Shown: positions 8,586-17,223, counted from the first letter of the stretch. The stretch is DNA of 64,000 bases from Streptomyces sp. NBC_00820 (GCF_036347055.1 NZ_CP108882.1:5374501-5438500); one strand, 5' to 3'. Program-made: numbers and translations. Notes: generated from the sequence alone by a model not told the origin.

Positions 8586-10238
8586 ATGACGACATTCGCC
8601 CGCGGCACCGACACCCTGACCCGCGACGCGCTGACCGTCCTCCAGCCCGGCTTCACCGGCACCACGGCCCCCGACTGGCTGCTCCGCCGGCTCGGCGAGG
8701 GCCTGGCCTCCGTCGGCCTGTTCGGCCGTAACATCGCCTCGCCGGAACAACTGGGCGCTCTCACCGCCCAGCTGCGCGCGGAGCGCGAGGACGTCCTGGT
8801 CGCGATCGACGAGGAGGGCGGGGACGTCACCCGCCTCGAAGTGCGCTCCGGCTCGTCGTTCCCCGGCAACCACGCGCTCGGCGCGGTGGACGACGTGGAG
8901 CTGACCCGCCAGGTGGCCCGCGAACTCGGCCGCCGCCTCGCGGCCTGCGGGGTGAACCTCAACTGGGCCCCGTCGGCCGACGTGAACTCCAACCCCGCCA
9001 ACCCGGTCATCGGTGTCCGCTCCTTCGGCGCCGACACCGGCCTGGTCGCCCGGCACACCGCCGCCTACGTCACCGGCCTGCAGTCGGCCGGGGTCGCCGC
9101 CTGCACCAAGCACTTCCCCGGGCACGGCGACACCGCCGTCGACTCCCACCACGCCCTGCCCCGCATCGACGCGCCCGCCGACGTCCTGGACGCCCGCGAC
9201 CTGGCCCCCTTCCGCGCCGCCGTCGCCGCCGGCACCCTAGCCGTGATGAGCGCCCACATCCTGGTGCCGGCCCTGGACCCGGACCACCCGGCGACCCTCT
9301 CCCGGCGCGTCCTCACCGGCCTGCTCCGCGGGGAACTCGGCTACGAGGGCCTGATCGTCACCGACGGCATGGAGATGCGCGCGATCGCCGGCACCTACGG
9401 CATCGAACACGGCAGCGTCCTCGCCATCGCCGCCGGCGCCGACGCCATCTGCGTGGGCGGCGGACTCGCGGACGACGAGACCGTACGACGCCTGCGCGAC
9501 GCCCTGGTCGGCGCGGTCCGCTCCGGCGAACTCCCCGAGGAACGGCTCGCCGACGCGGCGGAACGGGTACGGGCGCTGGGCCGCTGGACGGCGGAGGCGG
9601 CGGGCGCGAAGGGAGCGGACGTCAGGCAGGCGGACGCGGAGCAAGCGTGCGCGGACGGGGACCGGGACGGCGACGGGTGCACGGGCACGGGTGAGGTCAG
9701 GCTCGGAGTCACGCTCTCCCCGGCGGCCCGCCGCGACCCCTCGGCCGTCTCCGACGGCAGCGAGGACGGCGAGGGCGGCGACGGCGCGCGCGGGACCGGC
9801 ATCGGGCTGGTCGCCGCCCGGCGCGCGCTCGCCGTGACGCACGCGGAGTCGTACGAGCCGCTGACCTCGCCCCCTTATGTCGCCGCCCTCACCCCGGTCG
9901 CCAACATCGCCGTCGGCGCCGAGACACCCTGGGGCGTCGGTGCCGAGCTGGCCCGGCTGCTGCCCGGCACCGAGACGGGCACCTTCTCGGGGGAGAGCGC
10001 CGGCCGGGACGCCCTGGCGGCCGCGGGGGAGCGCCGGATCGTCGCCGTGGTCCGGGACGAGCACCGCCACCCCTGGATGGCGGCCGCCCTGGACGCCCTG
10101 CTGTCCGCCCGCCCCGACACGATCGTCGTCGAGATGGGCGTCCCCCAGTCCCCGCCCCGGGGCACCCCGCACATCGCGACCCACGGCGCGGCCCGCGTCT
10201 GCGGCCGGGCGGCGGCGGAGGTCATCGCGGGAGTCTGA
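8586..10238 (+). CDS. dasD: GH3-family beta-N-acetylhexosaminidase (DasD/NagZ-like)
   Basis: A glycoside hydrolase family 3 enzyme of 550 residues that should split imported chitobiose to GlcNAc in the cytoplasm. The GH3 hexosaminidase signature K175-H176-F-P-G-H-G-D182 with D186 and H188 supplies the Asp/His acid-base loop of the NagZ type. The likely nucleophile is D260 in VTDGMEM. No signal peptide is visible. Residues about 330-400 are a charged, low-complexity linker before a C-terminal domain of the (beta/alpha) sandwich kind. It starts 9 bp after dasC and closes the das operon. The symbol follows the S. coelicolor neighbour of dasC and is less certain than the function. Confidence 0.85.
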   Translation: MTTFARGTDTLTRDALTVLQPGFTGTTAPDWLLRRLGEGLASVGLFGRNIASPEQLGALTAQLRAEREDVLVAIDEEGGDVTRLEVRSGSSFPGNHALGAVDDVELTRQVARELGRRLAACGVNLNWAPSADVNSNPANPVIGVRSFGADTGLVARHTAAYVTGLQSAGVAACTKHFPGHGDTAVDSHHALPRIDAPADVLDARDLAPFRAAVAAGTLAVMSAHILVPALDPDHPATLSRRVLTGLLRGELGYEGLIVTDGMEMRAIAGTYGIEHGSVLAIAAGADAICVGGGLADDETVRRLRDALVGAVRSGELPEERLADAAERVRALGRWTAEAAGAKGADVRQADAEQACADGDRDGDGCTGTGEVRLGVTLSPAARRDPSAVSDGSEDGEGGDGARGTGIGLVAARRALAVTHAESYEPLTSPPYVAALTPVANIAVGAETPWGVGAELARLLPGTETGTFSGESAGRDALAAAGERRIVAVVRDEHRHPWMAAALDALLSARPDTIVVEMGVPQSPPRGTPHIATHGAARVCGRAAAEVIAGV

Positions 10239-10247
10239 CGACAGGAC

Positions 10248-11033
10248 CTAGAGTCCCTGCCACTCCGGCTTGTTGGCGTAGGTGTGCCTGAAGTAGTCGG
10301 CCAGCTTCAGCTTGGAGGCGGCGGATTCGTCGGCGACCACCGTGGCGTGCGGGTGGAGCTGGAGCGCGGAGGCGGGGCAGACGGCCGCGACGGGACCCTC
10401 GACGGTCGCGGCCACCGCGTCCGCCTTGCCCTCGCCGGTCGCGAGCAGCACCAGGTGCCTGGCTTCCAGGATGGTGCCGATGCCCTGGGTGATGACGTGG
10501 TGCGGCACCTGCTCGATGTCGCCGCCGAAGAAGCGCGCGTTGTCGATCCGGGTCTGCTCCGTCAGCGTCTTGATCCGGGTCCGCGAGGCGAGCGACGAGC
10601 ACGGCTCGTTGAACCCGATGTGTCCGTCCGTCCCGATCCCGAGCAGTTGCAGATCCACGCCGCCGGCCTCGGCGAGCGCGCGGTCGTACGTCTCACAGGC
10701 CGCCTGGACGTCCTCGGCCGTGCCGTCGGGCCCGGTGAACGCGTCCATCCCGATGCCGAGCGGCTCCAGCACCTCCCGGCGCAGCACCGAGCGGTAGGAC
10801 TCGGGATGCTCGGCGGGCAGCCCCACGTACTCGTCGAGCTGGGCGATCCGCGCCCGCGAGACGTCCACCGCGCCGGAGCGCACCTTGGCGGCCAGTGCCT
10901 GGTAGACGGGCAGCGGGGTGGAGCCGGTGGCCACGCCGAGCAGGGCGTCGGGCTTGCGCCGCAGCAGCCGGGCCATGGACTCCGCGATCAGTTCGCCGCC
11001 CGCCGAGGCGTCCGGAACGATGACAACTTCCAC
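10248..11033 (-). CDS. nagB: Glucosamine-6-phosphate deaminase
   Basis: Converts glucosamine-6-phosphate to fructose-6-phosphate and ammonia, the last step of GlcNAc catabolism and the one that removes DasR's effector. At 261 residues it has normal family length. Seen motifs are the phosphate loop GVATGSTPLPVYQ (33-45), the catalytic D67-E68 in LDEYVGL, and G-I-G-T-D136-G-H138-I-G-F-N-E-P. The GTG start at 11033 gives the family N-terminus (EVVIVPDASAGGELIA); the ribosome site is weak. It is convergent with the das operon, 9 bp away. A dre site lies 140 bp upstream, with a purine-rich repeat between. Confidence 0.95.
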   Translation of the reverse strand: MEVVIVPDASAGGELIAESMARLLRRKPDALLGVATGSTPLPVYQALAAKVRSGAVDVSRARIAQLDEYVGLPAEHPESYRSVLRREVLEPLGIGMDAFTGPDGTAEDVQAACETYDRALAEAGGVDLQLLGIGTDGHIGFNEPCSSLASRTRIKTLTEQTRIDNARFFGGDIEQVPHHVITQGIGTILEARHLVLLATGEGKADAVAATVEGPVAAVCPASALQLHPHATVVADESAASKLKLADYFRHTYANKPEWQGL

Positions 11034-11090
11034 GCTGGGCCTGCCGTTCTGAAGAGGGCCGGAAGGGGGACGGAAAGGGGCCGCGAGAGG

Positions 11091-11152
11091 GTCTGGAGAG
11101 AGCCTGGAGGGAGCCTGGAGGGGGGCCTGGAGGGGGGCCTGGAGGTCGGGAG
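11091..11152. repeat. Short 11-12 bp tandem repeat in the nagB leader
   Basis: Five copies of a (g)cctggagggg-like unit begin at 11091 (GTCTGGA), 11102, 11113, 11125 and 11137 (all GCCTGGA). They are spaced 11, 11, 12 and 12 bp. On the mRNA strand of nagB the unit is pyrimidine-rich (TCCAGGCCCCCC). The array lies between the dre site and the start codon, so it would be transcribed as leader RNA if the promoter is at the dre site. Confidence 0.7.
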
Positions 11153-11172
11153 GGGCTCGGTGGGAATCAGCA

Positions 11173-11188
11173 TGTGGTTTAGACCAAT
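11173..11188. promoter_or_regulatory. DasR-responsive element (dre) upstream of nagB
   Basis: The core TGGTTTAGACCA at 11175-11186 matches 11 of 12 bases of the dre core. It is 140 bp before the nagB GTG and is consistent with DasR repression of nagB. Confidence 0.8.
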
Positions 11189-11189
11189 C

Positions 11190-11654
11190 TAGCAGAACGG
11201 GGGTTCCGCAGGACCCCGCGTGACGACCTGTCCGGCCCCCCGCCGGCGCAAGCTCACGGCAGTCCCGAGGCGTTCGCGGAAATTGCCCCGGCCATCGGCC
11301 CCCGCAGCCGACCCGGGCGGACTAGGCTGCGTGATGTCGCCCGCCGACGCCCCTCGACGCACGTCCTCATATGCATGGACACGCCATCGTGGTCCAGTCC
11401 ACAATTGCGGAGGGGGAAACCGCAGGGCGACAAGCTGAAAAGCCTCCGTCTTCCCCGCACAGGAAGGCGGATCGAGGAACCGCAAGCTCTCTGCCCTGAC
11501 TGCTTCGGATCCTCACCTTCGGCCGGTTGGGACCGCACACCCCGCGGCCGATGATGCTCCGGGCTGCGGTGCCGGGTGGGCTGAGGGTCCCGCTCAGGCG
11601 CCGCGGCCCGCGGGTGTTTTCCGGCCGGCCGGAGCCCCGGGTACGCTCGCACAT
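11190..11654. other. Intergenic region between nagB and the PdtaS-type kinase
   Basis: I see no convincing gene here. One small open frame at 11334-11438 (34 residues, starting MSPADAPRRTSS) has a TAGGCT hexamer 5 bp before its ATG, the layout of a leaderless start. No family is recognisable. Confidence 0.4.
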
Positions 11655-13130
11655 GTGCCCTCCATGAACGAACTGGTACGCCAGCACACCGACCTCGACG
11701 CGTCCGACCTCGAGTGGCTCCACCTGCTGGTCTCGGAGTGGCAGCTGCTCTCCGATCTGTCCTTCGCCGACCTGGTCCTGTGGATCCCCACCAGCGACGG
11801 CACGAGGTACGTCTCGGTCGCCCAGATGCGCCCCAACACCGGTCCGACCTCCTACCAGGACGACATGGTGGGCCATCTCGTCCCGCGCGGCCGCCGGCCC
11901 ATGCTGGACGCGTGCCTCGACGAGGGCCGGATCGTGCGCGAGGGAGATCCGGAGTGGCGCGAAGAGGTCCCCGTGCGGGTGGAGTCCATCCCCGTACGGC
12001 GTGAGGGCCGCGTCCTCGGCGTCATCGCCCGCAACACCAACCTGCTGACCGTGCGCACGCCGAGCCGGCTGGAACTGACCTATCTGCAGAGCGCCTCGGA
12101 CCTCGCGCAGATGATCGCGGCCGGTACTTTCCCCTTCCCCGGCCAGCAGGTCGACATGGACGTCTCGCCGCGTGCCGGCGACGGCCTGATCCGGCTGGAC
12201 GCCGACGGCATCGTCCAGTACGCCTCGCCGAACGCCCTGTCGGCCTACCACCGGCTCGGCCTGGCCGCCGACCTGGTCGGCCAGGACCTGGGGCAGACCA
12301 CCGCCGAACTCGCTCCGACCCGGGGTCCGGTGGACGAGGCGCTGGCCAAGGTGGCCAGCGGATGGGCGCCCAGGGAGTTCGAGATCGAGGCCCATGACGG
12401 GGTGATCCAGTTCCGGGCCATTCCGCTCAAGCCCAAGGGCGTCCGCATCGGTTCCCTGGTGCTGTGCCGGGACGTCACCGAACTGCGCCGCCGAGAGCGC
12501 GAGTTGATCACCAAGGACGCGACCATCCGGGAGATCCACCACCGGGTGAAGAACAACCTCCAGACCGTCGCGGCCCTGTTGCGCCTCCAGGCCCGCCGCA
12601 TCGACTCCGAGCGCGGCCGGGAGGCCCTGGAGGAGGCCGTGCGACGCGTCGGCTCGATCGCCATCGTGCATGAGACGTTGTCTCAGAACCTGGACGAGCG
12701 GGTGGAGTTCGACGACATCGCCGACCGCGTGCTCGCGATGGTCGCGGAGATCTCCCCGGGCAAGGTCGCCGGCCGGCGCACGGGACGGTTCGGGATACTC
12801 GACGCCGAGGTCGCCACCCCGCTGTCGATGGTCCTGACCGAGATCCTGCAGAACGCCCTGGAGCACGGCTTCCGCGACGGGGACACCGGCACGGTCGAGG
12901 TCTCCGCGGTCCGCGGCGGCACCACCAGGGACGCGCGTCTCCTCGTCACCGTCCAGGACGACGGTGTCGGCCTGCCCGAGGGCTTCGACCCGCACACCGC
13001 GGGCAACCTCGGTCTGCAGATCGTGCGGACGCTGGTGGAGGGCGAGCTGGGCGGCACCTTCGACATGGTCCGGGTGCCGGAGGGCGGGACCCGGGTGCTT
13101 CTCGACATCCCGGTGCGCGTGCAGAAGTAA
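11655..13130 (+). CDS. PdtaS-type cytosolic sensor histidine kinase (GAF-PAS-HisKA_2)
   Basis: A soluble histidine kinase of 491 residues. Residues 1-150 are an N-terminal GAF-like sensor, about 170-280 a PAS domain. A HisKA_2-type dimerisation domain has the phospho-acceptor region IREIHHRVKNNLQTV (H295/H296). The C-terminal ATPase has N-box EILQNALEHGF and G-box DDGVGLP. This is the architecture of mycobacterial PdtaS, which phosphorylates the ANTAR antiterminator PdtaR. As in mycobacteria, it sits beside a whiB1/wblE gene. No transmembrane segment is visible. The GTG start has no ribosome site, but TACGCT lies 7 bp upstream, so a leaderless mRNA is likely. ATG 11664 is an alternative. Confidence 0.88.
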   Translation: MPSMNELVRQHTDLDASDLEWLHLLVSEWQLLSDLSFADLVLWIPTSDGTRYVSVAQMRPNTGPTSYQDDMVGHLVPRGRRPMLDACLDEGRIVREGDPEWREEVPVRVESIPVRREGRVLGVIARNTNLLTVRTPSRLELTYLQSASDLAQMIAAGTFPFPGQQVDMDVSPRAGDGLIRLDADGIVQYASPNALSAYHRLGLAADLVGQDLGQTTAELAPTRGPVDEALAKVASGWAPREFEIEAHDGVIQFRAIPLKPKGVRIGSLVLCRDVTELRRRERELITKDATIREIHHRVKNNLQTVAALLRLQARRIDSERGREALEEAVRRVGSIAIVHETLSQNLDERVEFDDIADRVLAMVAEISPGKVAGRRTGRFGILDAEVATPLSMVLTEILQNALEHGFRDGDTGTVEVSAVRGGTTRDARLLVTVQDDGVGLPEGFDPHTAGNLGLQIVRTLVEGELGGTFDMVRVPEGGTRVLLDIPVRVQK

Positions 13131-13261
13131 CTGTGCGTACACGGGAGTGACCGACGCGCGCGGAAGTGACCGGTGCGTGCGGAAGTGACGGGGGAGGCGC
13201 GAAAGCGACGAGGGCGCGGCGGGGGAGCGGCGGGGGAGCGGCCAGGAGGACGCCGGGGCAA

Positions 13262-13294
13262 GCAAAAAGCCCCGGACCGCCATTGGTCCGAGGC
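13262..13294 (-). terminator. Rho-independent terminator of wblE
   Basis: On the minus strand GCCTCGGACC, a short loop, and GGTCCGGGGC form a 10-bp stem (one mismatch-type pair) followed by TTTTTGC. It lies about 135 bp after the wblE stop. It also faces the end of the convergent kinase gene. Confidence 0.8.
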
Positions 13295-13429
13295 TCGTGC
13301 TCGTTGCTGTGGTGCCCTCATGGTGAAGGGCAAGCATCGTGGGGGTACTGCGCGCTGCGACTCGGGGGCGGGAGATGCGTACGTGTTGTGCGCGCCGCCA
13401 AGCTCAGGCTGTCAGCAGGGGTGGGAATG

Positions 13430-13687
13430 TCAGGCGGAAGCCTGACGAGCCCGGTTGCGGGCGGCGCGGCGCTTCATTGCGCGGCGCTCGTCCTCGCTGA
13501 GACCACCCCAGACGCCGGAGTCCTGGCCGGACTCGAGCGCCCACTGCAGGCACTGCTCCATGACGGGGCAGCGACGGCAGACGGCCTTGGCTTCCTCGAT
13601 CTGCAGCAGCGCAGGACCGGTGTTGCCGATGGGGAAGAACAGCTCGGGGTCTTCCTCGCGACAAACGGCGTTGTGACGCCAGTCCAT
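13430..13687 (-). CDS. wblE: WblE (WhiB1-like) iron-sulfur transcription factor
   Basis: A small Wbl-family protein of 85 residues that carries a [4Fe-4S] cluster on C9, C37, C40 and C46. It has the conserved G-V-W-G-G turn at residues 58-62 and a basic C-terminal tail (RRAMKRRAARNRAR) for DNA and sigma-A contact. This matches WblE/WhiB1, the most conserved Wbl protein of actinobacteria. Mycobacterial WhiB1 is essential and NO-sensitive. ATG 13687 is preceded by GAGAGGT. A CRP-like palindrome lies 29-44 bp upstream. Confidence 0.95.
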   Translation of the reverse strand: MDWRHNAVCREEDPELFFPIGNTGPALLQIEEAKAVCRRCPVMEQCLQWALESGQDSGVWGGLSEDERRAMKRRAARNRARQASA

Positions 13688-13715
13688 GGCTGCTACCTCT
13701 CAGATTGCTTGTGAA

Positions 13716-13731
13716 TGTGAACGCTTTCACG
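13716..13731. promoter_or_regulatory. CRP-like palindrome in the wblE leader
   Basis: TGTGA-ACGCTT-TCACG has two CRP-type half-sites separated by 6 bp. Mycobacterial whiB1 is controlled by a cAMP receptor protein, so an operator here is plausible. The rest of the 300-bp wblE upstream region (13732-13990) holds no gene. It contains the 10-bp palindrome CTTCCGGAAG at 13881-13890 followed by eight T. Confidence 0.5.
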
Positions 13732-13990
13732 AATCCCCCAACAAGTGAAGGGCCGAACGCCAAGTTGTGACCGGCGTGGTCCTGAGTTGGAGAGGGGTTC
13801 TGGCGATCACCGAGGCCGGTGTTGCGGGCCGTCTCGATCGCCACGTAGAGACTCGCAAACCTCGGCGACGGATACAACCCCTTCCGGAAGATTTTTTTTG
13901 ATTCCTCGGTGTCGACTAGGTCACAGCCGTACTTCCATGGGGTGGATCCTGGCCTAAACGTTCGAGTGAAAGGACTTTCGCCCGTTCCGC

Positions 13991-14959
13991 TCACACAATC
14001 ACACGCAGTGCACGGCGTACGCCTGTGAACGTCACGCTGGTTCGCAGTCCGAGGTGGTCGCCGTCCATCTGGAGGGGCAGAGGGACCTTCGAATGCAAGG
14101 TGAAGCGGTCCAGATCGTGCAGGGAGACGGCGTGCTTGCCATGGGGTCCACGCTCGGGGGACGAAGTGAGCAACTGGGTGCCATACCGGGCAACCGCGGC
14201 CGTCGACAGGCGGCTGAGACCGAGCACGTCGATGCCGGTATCGAACGACGCCTTAGGCGACGTGTACATCGGGCGATTGCCGAGATACGTCCAAGGGGAC
14301 GTGTTCGAGACTATGGCGACAACAAGATCGTCGACCGGATCGGCGCCCGGCCGTTCGAGCGTGATCGTGCCGTGCCGGCGGTGCTGCTCGCCGAAGAACT
14401 GCCGGACGACCTGACGGACGTACAACGCGTGTGTCGACTTCTTGCCGCGCTCGCGCTGCTGTTCGACCCGCCCGACCACGCCCGCGTCGAAACCGAGCCC
14501 GGAGTTGAAGGTGAACCAGCGCTGCGGCACCGACTCGTCCTCGGTGCCGGGTGTGCCCGAGGTCAGCCCCAGGCCGACGACCCGCTCGCTTCCGGTGCGC
14601 AGGGCGTCCAGCAGGGCGCCGGTCGCCTCGACGGGGTCGTTGGGCAGGCCCAGGGCGCGGGCGAAGACGTTGGTGGAGCCGCCGGGGACCACCGCGAGAC
14701 CGGGCAGCCGCTCCAGGTCGGGGCCGGCGTGCAGCAGGCCGTTGACCACCTCGTTGACGGTGCCGTCGCCGCCCAGGGCCACGACCATGTCGATGTCGTC
14801 GCTCTCCGCCGCCTGCCGGCCGAGGTCGCGCGCGTGGCCGCGGTACTCGGTGGTGACCGCCTCCAGTTTCATCTCACTGGCCAGCGCGTGGATCAGGACA
14901 TCACGCCTGCGTGCGCTCGTAGTGGTTGCCGCCGGATTGACCACGAGAAGTGCACGCAT
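13991..14959 (-). CDS. Diacylglycerol/lipid kinase family protein (YegS/DgkB-like)
   Basis: An ATP-dependent lipid kinase fold of 322 residues. The nucleotide-binding motif GGDGTVNEVVNGL begins at residue 63, and PGGSTNVFARALG continues the catalytic domain. Further on WFTFNSGLGFDAGVV marks the C-terminal domain of the family. The substrate is probably diacylglycerol or another membrane lipid; sequence alone cannot say which. The frame is open upstream, but ATG 14959 fits the family start (RALLVVNPAA). TACGCT lies 7 bp before it, suggesting a leaderless transcript. Confidence 0.85.
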   Translation of the reverse strand: MRALLVVNPAATTTSARRRDVLIHALASEMKLEAVTTEYRGHARDLGRQAAESDDIDMVVALGGDGTVNEVVNGLLHAGPDLERLPGLAVVPGGSTNVFARALGLPNDPVEATGALLDALRTGSERVVGLGLTSGTPGTEDESVPQRWFTFNSGLGFDAGVVGRVEQQRERGKKSTHALYVRQVVRQFFGEQHRRHGTITLERPGADPVDDLVVAIVSNTSPWTYLGNRPMYTSPKASFDTGIDVLGLSRLSTAAVARYGTQLLTSSPERGPHGKHAVSLHDLDRFTLHSKVPLPLQMDGDHLGLRTSVTFTGVRRALRVIV

Positions 14960-15153
14960 GCATCGCAGCGTACCTACTGGGGGGTATCGGGCCCAGACCG
15001 AGTTAGGGATCCGGTAAGAGAAGACGACGTGAGCCTGAACACGCGTGACCGCGCGCACCGTGTCCAGGTCGCGTACGACCGCCCCCGCGCGCGGGGGGAC
15101 GGAGGCCGGGACGCGGCGGCCGCGTCCCGTGCCCGCAGGGCTACCCTTCTGGG

Positions 15154-15615
15154 GTGAGCAGCGAGCAGAACCCCGCCCCGGACACCGCCGACGCCGGAGC
15201 CGACGTCGTCGCGGACGGACCGCGCCCGAGCCGGCTGACCTGGGCGGCCGCCCTGGCCGCGCTGGAGGGGGCCGCCCTCGTGGCCGCGGGCGTCTGGGTC
15301 CTCGTACTCGGGCTCACCGGCGACCCGGACAACCGGCAGCAGGCCGTGACCGGCGGGATCACACTGCTCGTGCTCGCGCTGCTGCCGCTGCTCGCCGCGC
15401 GCGGACTGCTGCTCAGGCGCGGCTGGAGCCGGGGCCCCGCCGTCATCACGCAGATCATGGCCCTCCCGGTGGCCTACAACCTGCTCAAGGTCGACAGCAT
15501 GGCCGTCGGCGCCGGCATCGCGCTCGCCGCGGTGGCCGTCGCGTCGCTGGTCCTGCTGGTGAACCGGTCCACGACCCAGGCCCTCGGGATCAAGGGACCG
15601 GGCCGGGCCGAGTAG
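15154..15615 (+). CDS. Small integral membrane protein, unknown function
   Basis: A 153-residue protein with an acidic N-terminal tail of about 25 residues and four hydrophobic helices (about 29-51, 65-88, 95-110 and 112-135). I do not recognise a named family. Similar proteins are common beside sigma and lipid-kinase genes in Streptomyces. The GTG start at 15154 lacks a ribosome site but has TACCCT exactly 6 bp before it, the usual leaderless-promoter layout. It is convergent with sigH; the short 15.62-15.70 kb gap holds GGAGCA/CCAGGAG-type direct repeats. Confidence 0.7.
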   Translation: MSSEQNPAPDTADAGADVVADGPRPSRLTWAAALAALEGAALVAAGVWVLVLGLTGDPDNRQQAVTGGITLLVLALLPLLAARGLLLRRGWSRGPAVITQIMALPVAYNLLKVDSMAVGAGIALAAVAVASLVLLVNRSTTQALGIKGPGRAE

Positions 15616-15715
15616 GACGCCAGGAGCATCCAGGGGCACCTGGGAGCACCCGGGGGAGTACCCAGGAGCACTCGGGAGAGTGCCCAGGAGTACCGCCGCT
15701 GTGCTCCTGCCGCTC

Positions 15716-16810
15716 CTACTCCTCCACCAGGAGCTTCTCCCGCAGCTGGGCCAGGGTCCGGGCCAGCAGCCGGGAGACGTGCATCTGGGAGATGCCGACC
15801 TCCTGCGCGATCTGCGACTGGGTCATGTTCCCGAAGAACCGCAGCAGCAGGATTCTCTTCTCGCGCGGCGGCAGGTCCTCCAGCAGCGGCTTGAGGGACT
15901 CGCGGTACTCCACGCCCTCCAGTGCCTCGTCCTCGGCGCCGAGGGTGTCGGCGACCGCCGGGGACTCGTCGTCGGTGTCGGGGACGTCCAGGGACAGCGT
16001 GGAGTAGGCGTTCGCAGACTCCAGGCCCTCCAGGACCTCCTCCTCGGAGATGGCGAGCTTCTCCGCCAGCTCGTGCACCGTCGGGGAGCGGCCGTGCTGC
16101 TGCGACAGCTCGGCCGTCGCGGTCGTCAGCGCGAGGCGCAGCTCCTGGAGCCGGCGCGGTACGCGGACCGCCCAGCCCTTGTCGCGGAAGTGCCGCTTGA
16201 TCTCGCCGACGACGGTCGGGGTGGCGTACGTGGAGAACTCCACACCGCGCTCCGGGTCGAACCGGTCCACGGACTTGATCAGGCCGATCGTGGCGACCTG
16301 GGTGAGGTCGTCCAGCGGCTCACCGCGGTTGCGGAAGCGGCGCGCGAGGTGCTCGACGAGCGGCAGGTGTATCCGGACCAGCCGGTTGCGCAGCTCCGCG
16401 TACTGCGGGCTGCCCTCCTGCAGCTTGCGCAGCTCGACGAACATCGCACGCGCCCCACTGCGGTCGTGGGGGTCGTGCTGTGCGGCCCGCACGGCCCGCG
16501 TGCCCGGCGCGTCGTCCTCGGCGTATCGCTCGTGCTCGCTCATCGTCCCGCCCGTCACCCTTCTCCGAGCCCTCGCCTCCGGCGGGGCGACGGAACCGGG
16601 TCCGCCGCGCTCCTCCGCAGGCGCGCTCTGCACGGCACCGTCCCTGCCGACCTGCGCGGAGTCGTCCTCCGGGTGTGGTCTGGCCTGCTCGGGGATGCCG
16701 TCGATGCCGTCGGTCATGCGTCGGGATCCGGTCGCCGGGCCGACGGCCTCCGACGACAGCTCCCGTGTGCCACGCTCTTCGTCCCGCACCGGACCGTCCC
16801 CGTTCCTCAC
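15716..16810 (-). CDS. sigH: SigH, SigB/SigF-type alternative sigma factor
   Basis: A sigma-70 family group 3 factor, 364 residues from the chosen start. Region 2 (HLPLVEHLARRFRNRGEPLDDLTQVATIGLIKSVDRF is its core), region 3, and region 4 (REKRILLLRFFGNMTQSQIAQEVGISQMHVSRLLA) are all clear. The first 90 residues are a charged, disordered extension. GTG 16810 overlaps the anti-sigma stop (GTGA). Internal starts at 16717 (MTDGIDG) and 16543 (MSEHERY) are also good and would give shorter forms. S. coelicolor SigH is known to occur as several size forms in stress and development. It is preceded by its antagonist gene. Confidence 0.9.
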   Translation of the reverse strand: MRNGDGPVRDEERGTRELSSEAVGPATGSRRMTDGIDGIPEQARPHPEDDSAQVGRDGAVQSAPAEERGGPGSVAPPEARARRRVTGGTMSEHERYAEDDAPGTRAVRAAQHDPHDRSGARAMFVELRKLQEGSPQYAELRNRLVRIHLPLVEHLARRFRNRGEPLDDLTQVATIGLIKSVDRFDPERGVEFSTYATPTVVGEIKRHFRDKGWAVRVPRRLQELRLALTTATAELSQQHGRSPTVHELAEKLAISEEEVLEGLESANAYSTLSLDVPDTDDESPAVADTLGAEDEALEGVEYRESLKPLLEDLPPREKRILLLRFFGNMTQSQIAQEVGISQMHVSRLLARTLAQLREKLLVEE

Positions 16811-17223
16811 GCCGGCCCGGGACCCGCGCCGCGCTGTTTGTAGAGGCTGATCGACACGGTCTTGTCCTCGTCGACGGCGGACGAGACCTTGCCCGCGAGG
16901 GCCGAGAGCACGGTCCACGCGAAAGTGTCACGCGAAGGGGCGTGACCGTCCGTGGTCGGCGCCGACACCGTGACCTCCAGCGAGTCGTCGACGAGCCGGA
17001 AGACACAACTGAGCACGGAGCCGGGCACAGCCTGCTGAAGCAGGATCGCGCAGGCCTCGTCCACGGCGATGCGCAGATCCTCGATCTCGTCCAGGGTGAA
17101 GTCCAAGCGGGCCGCCAGACCGGCCGTGGCCGTCCGCAGCACCGACAGGTAGGCACCCGCAGCCGGCAGACGGACTTCCACGAAGTCCTGGTTCGCCGTG
17201 GGTTCGCCTGCGATCTGGGACAC
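16807..17223 (-). CDS. ushX: Anti-sigma factor, RsbW-like kinase-fold (UshX/PrsH)
   Basis: A small GHKL-fold anti-sigma factor of 138 residues that should bind and hold SigH. The N-box region EDLRIAVDEACAILLQ contains the Glu/Asp-containing ATP/Mg site of RsbW-like proteins. A later SISLYKQRG closes the fold. GTG 17223 is chosen because GGAGG lies 5 nt before it; ATG 17235 is an alternative start four codons upstream. Its stop overlaps the sigH start, so the pair is translationally coupled. The frame is open further upstream without a plausible start. Confidence 0.85.
   Translation of the reverse strand: MSQIAGEPTANQDFVEVRLPAAGAYLSVLRTATAGLAARLDFTLDEIEDLRIAVDEACAILLQQAVPGSVLSCVFRLVDDSLEVTVSAPTTDGHAPSRDTFAWTVLSALAGKVSSAVDEDKTVSISLYKQRGAGPGPA

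Noticed and set aside
13881..13899. CTTCCGGAAG followed by eight T as a plus-strand terminator
   Set aside because: No plus-strand gene ends here; the nearest (the kinase) has a hairpin 600 bp earlier. The A-tract on the minus strand could instead be an upstream promoter element of wblE, but no -35/-10 is clear.
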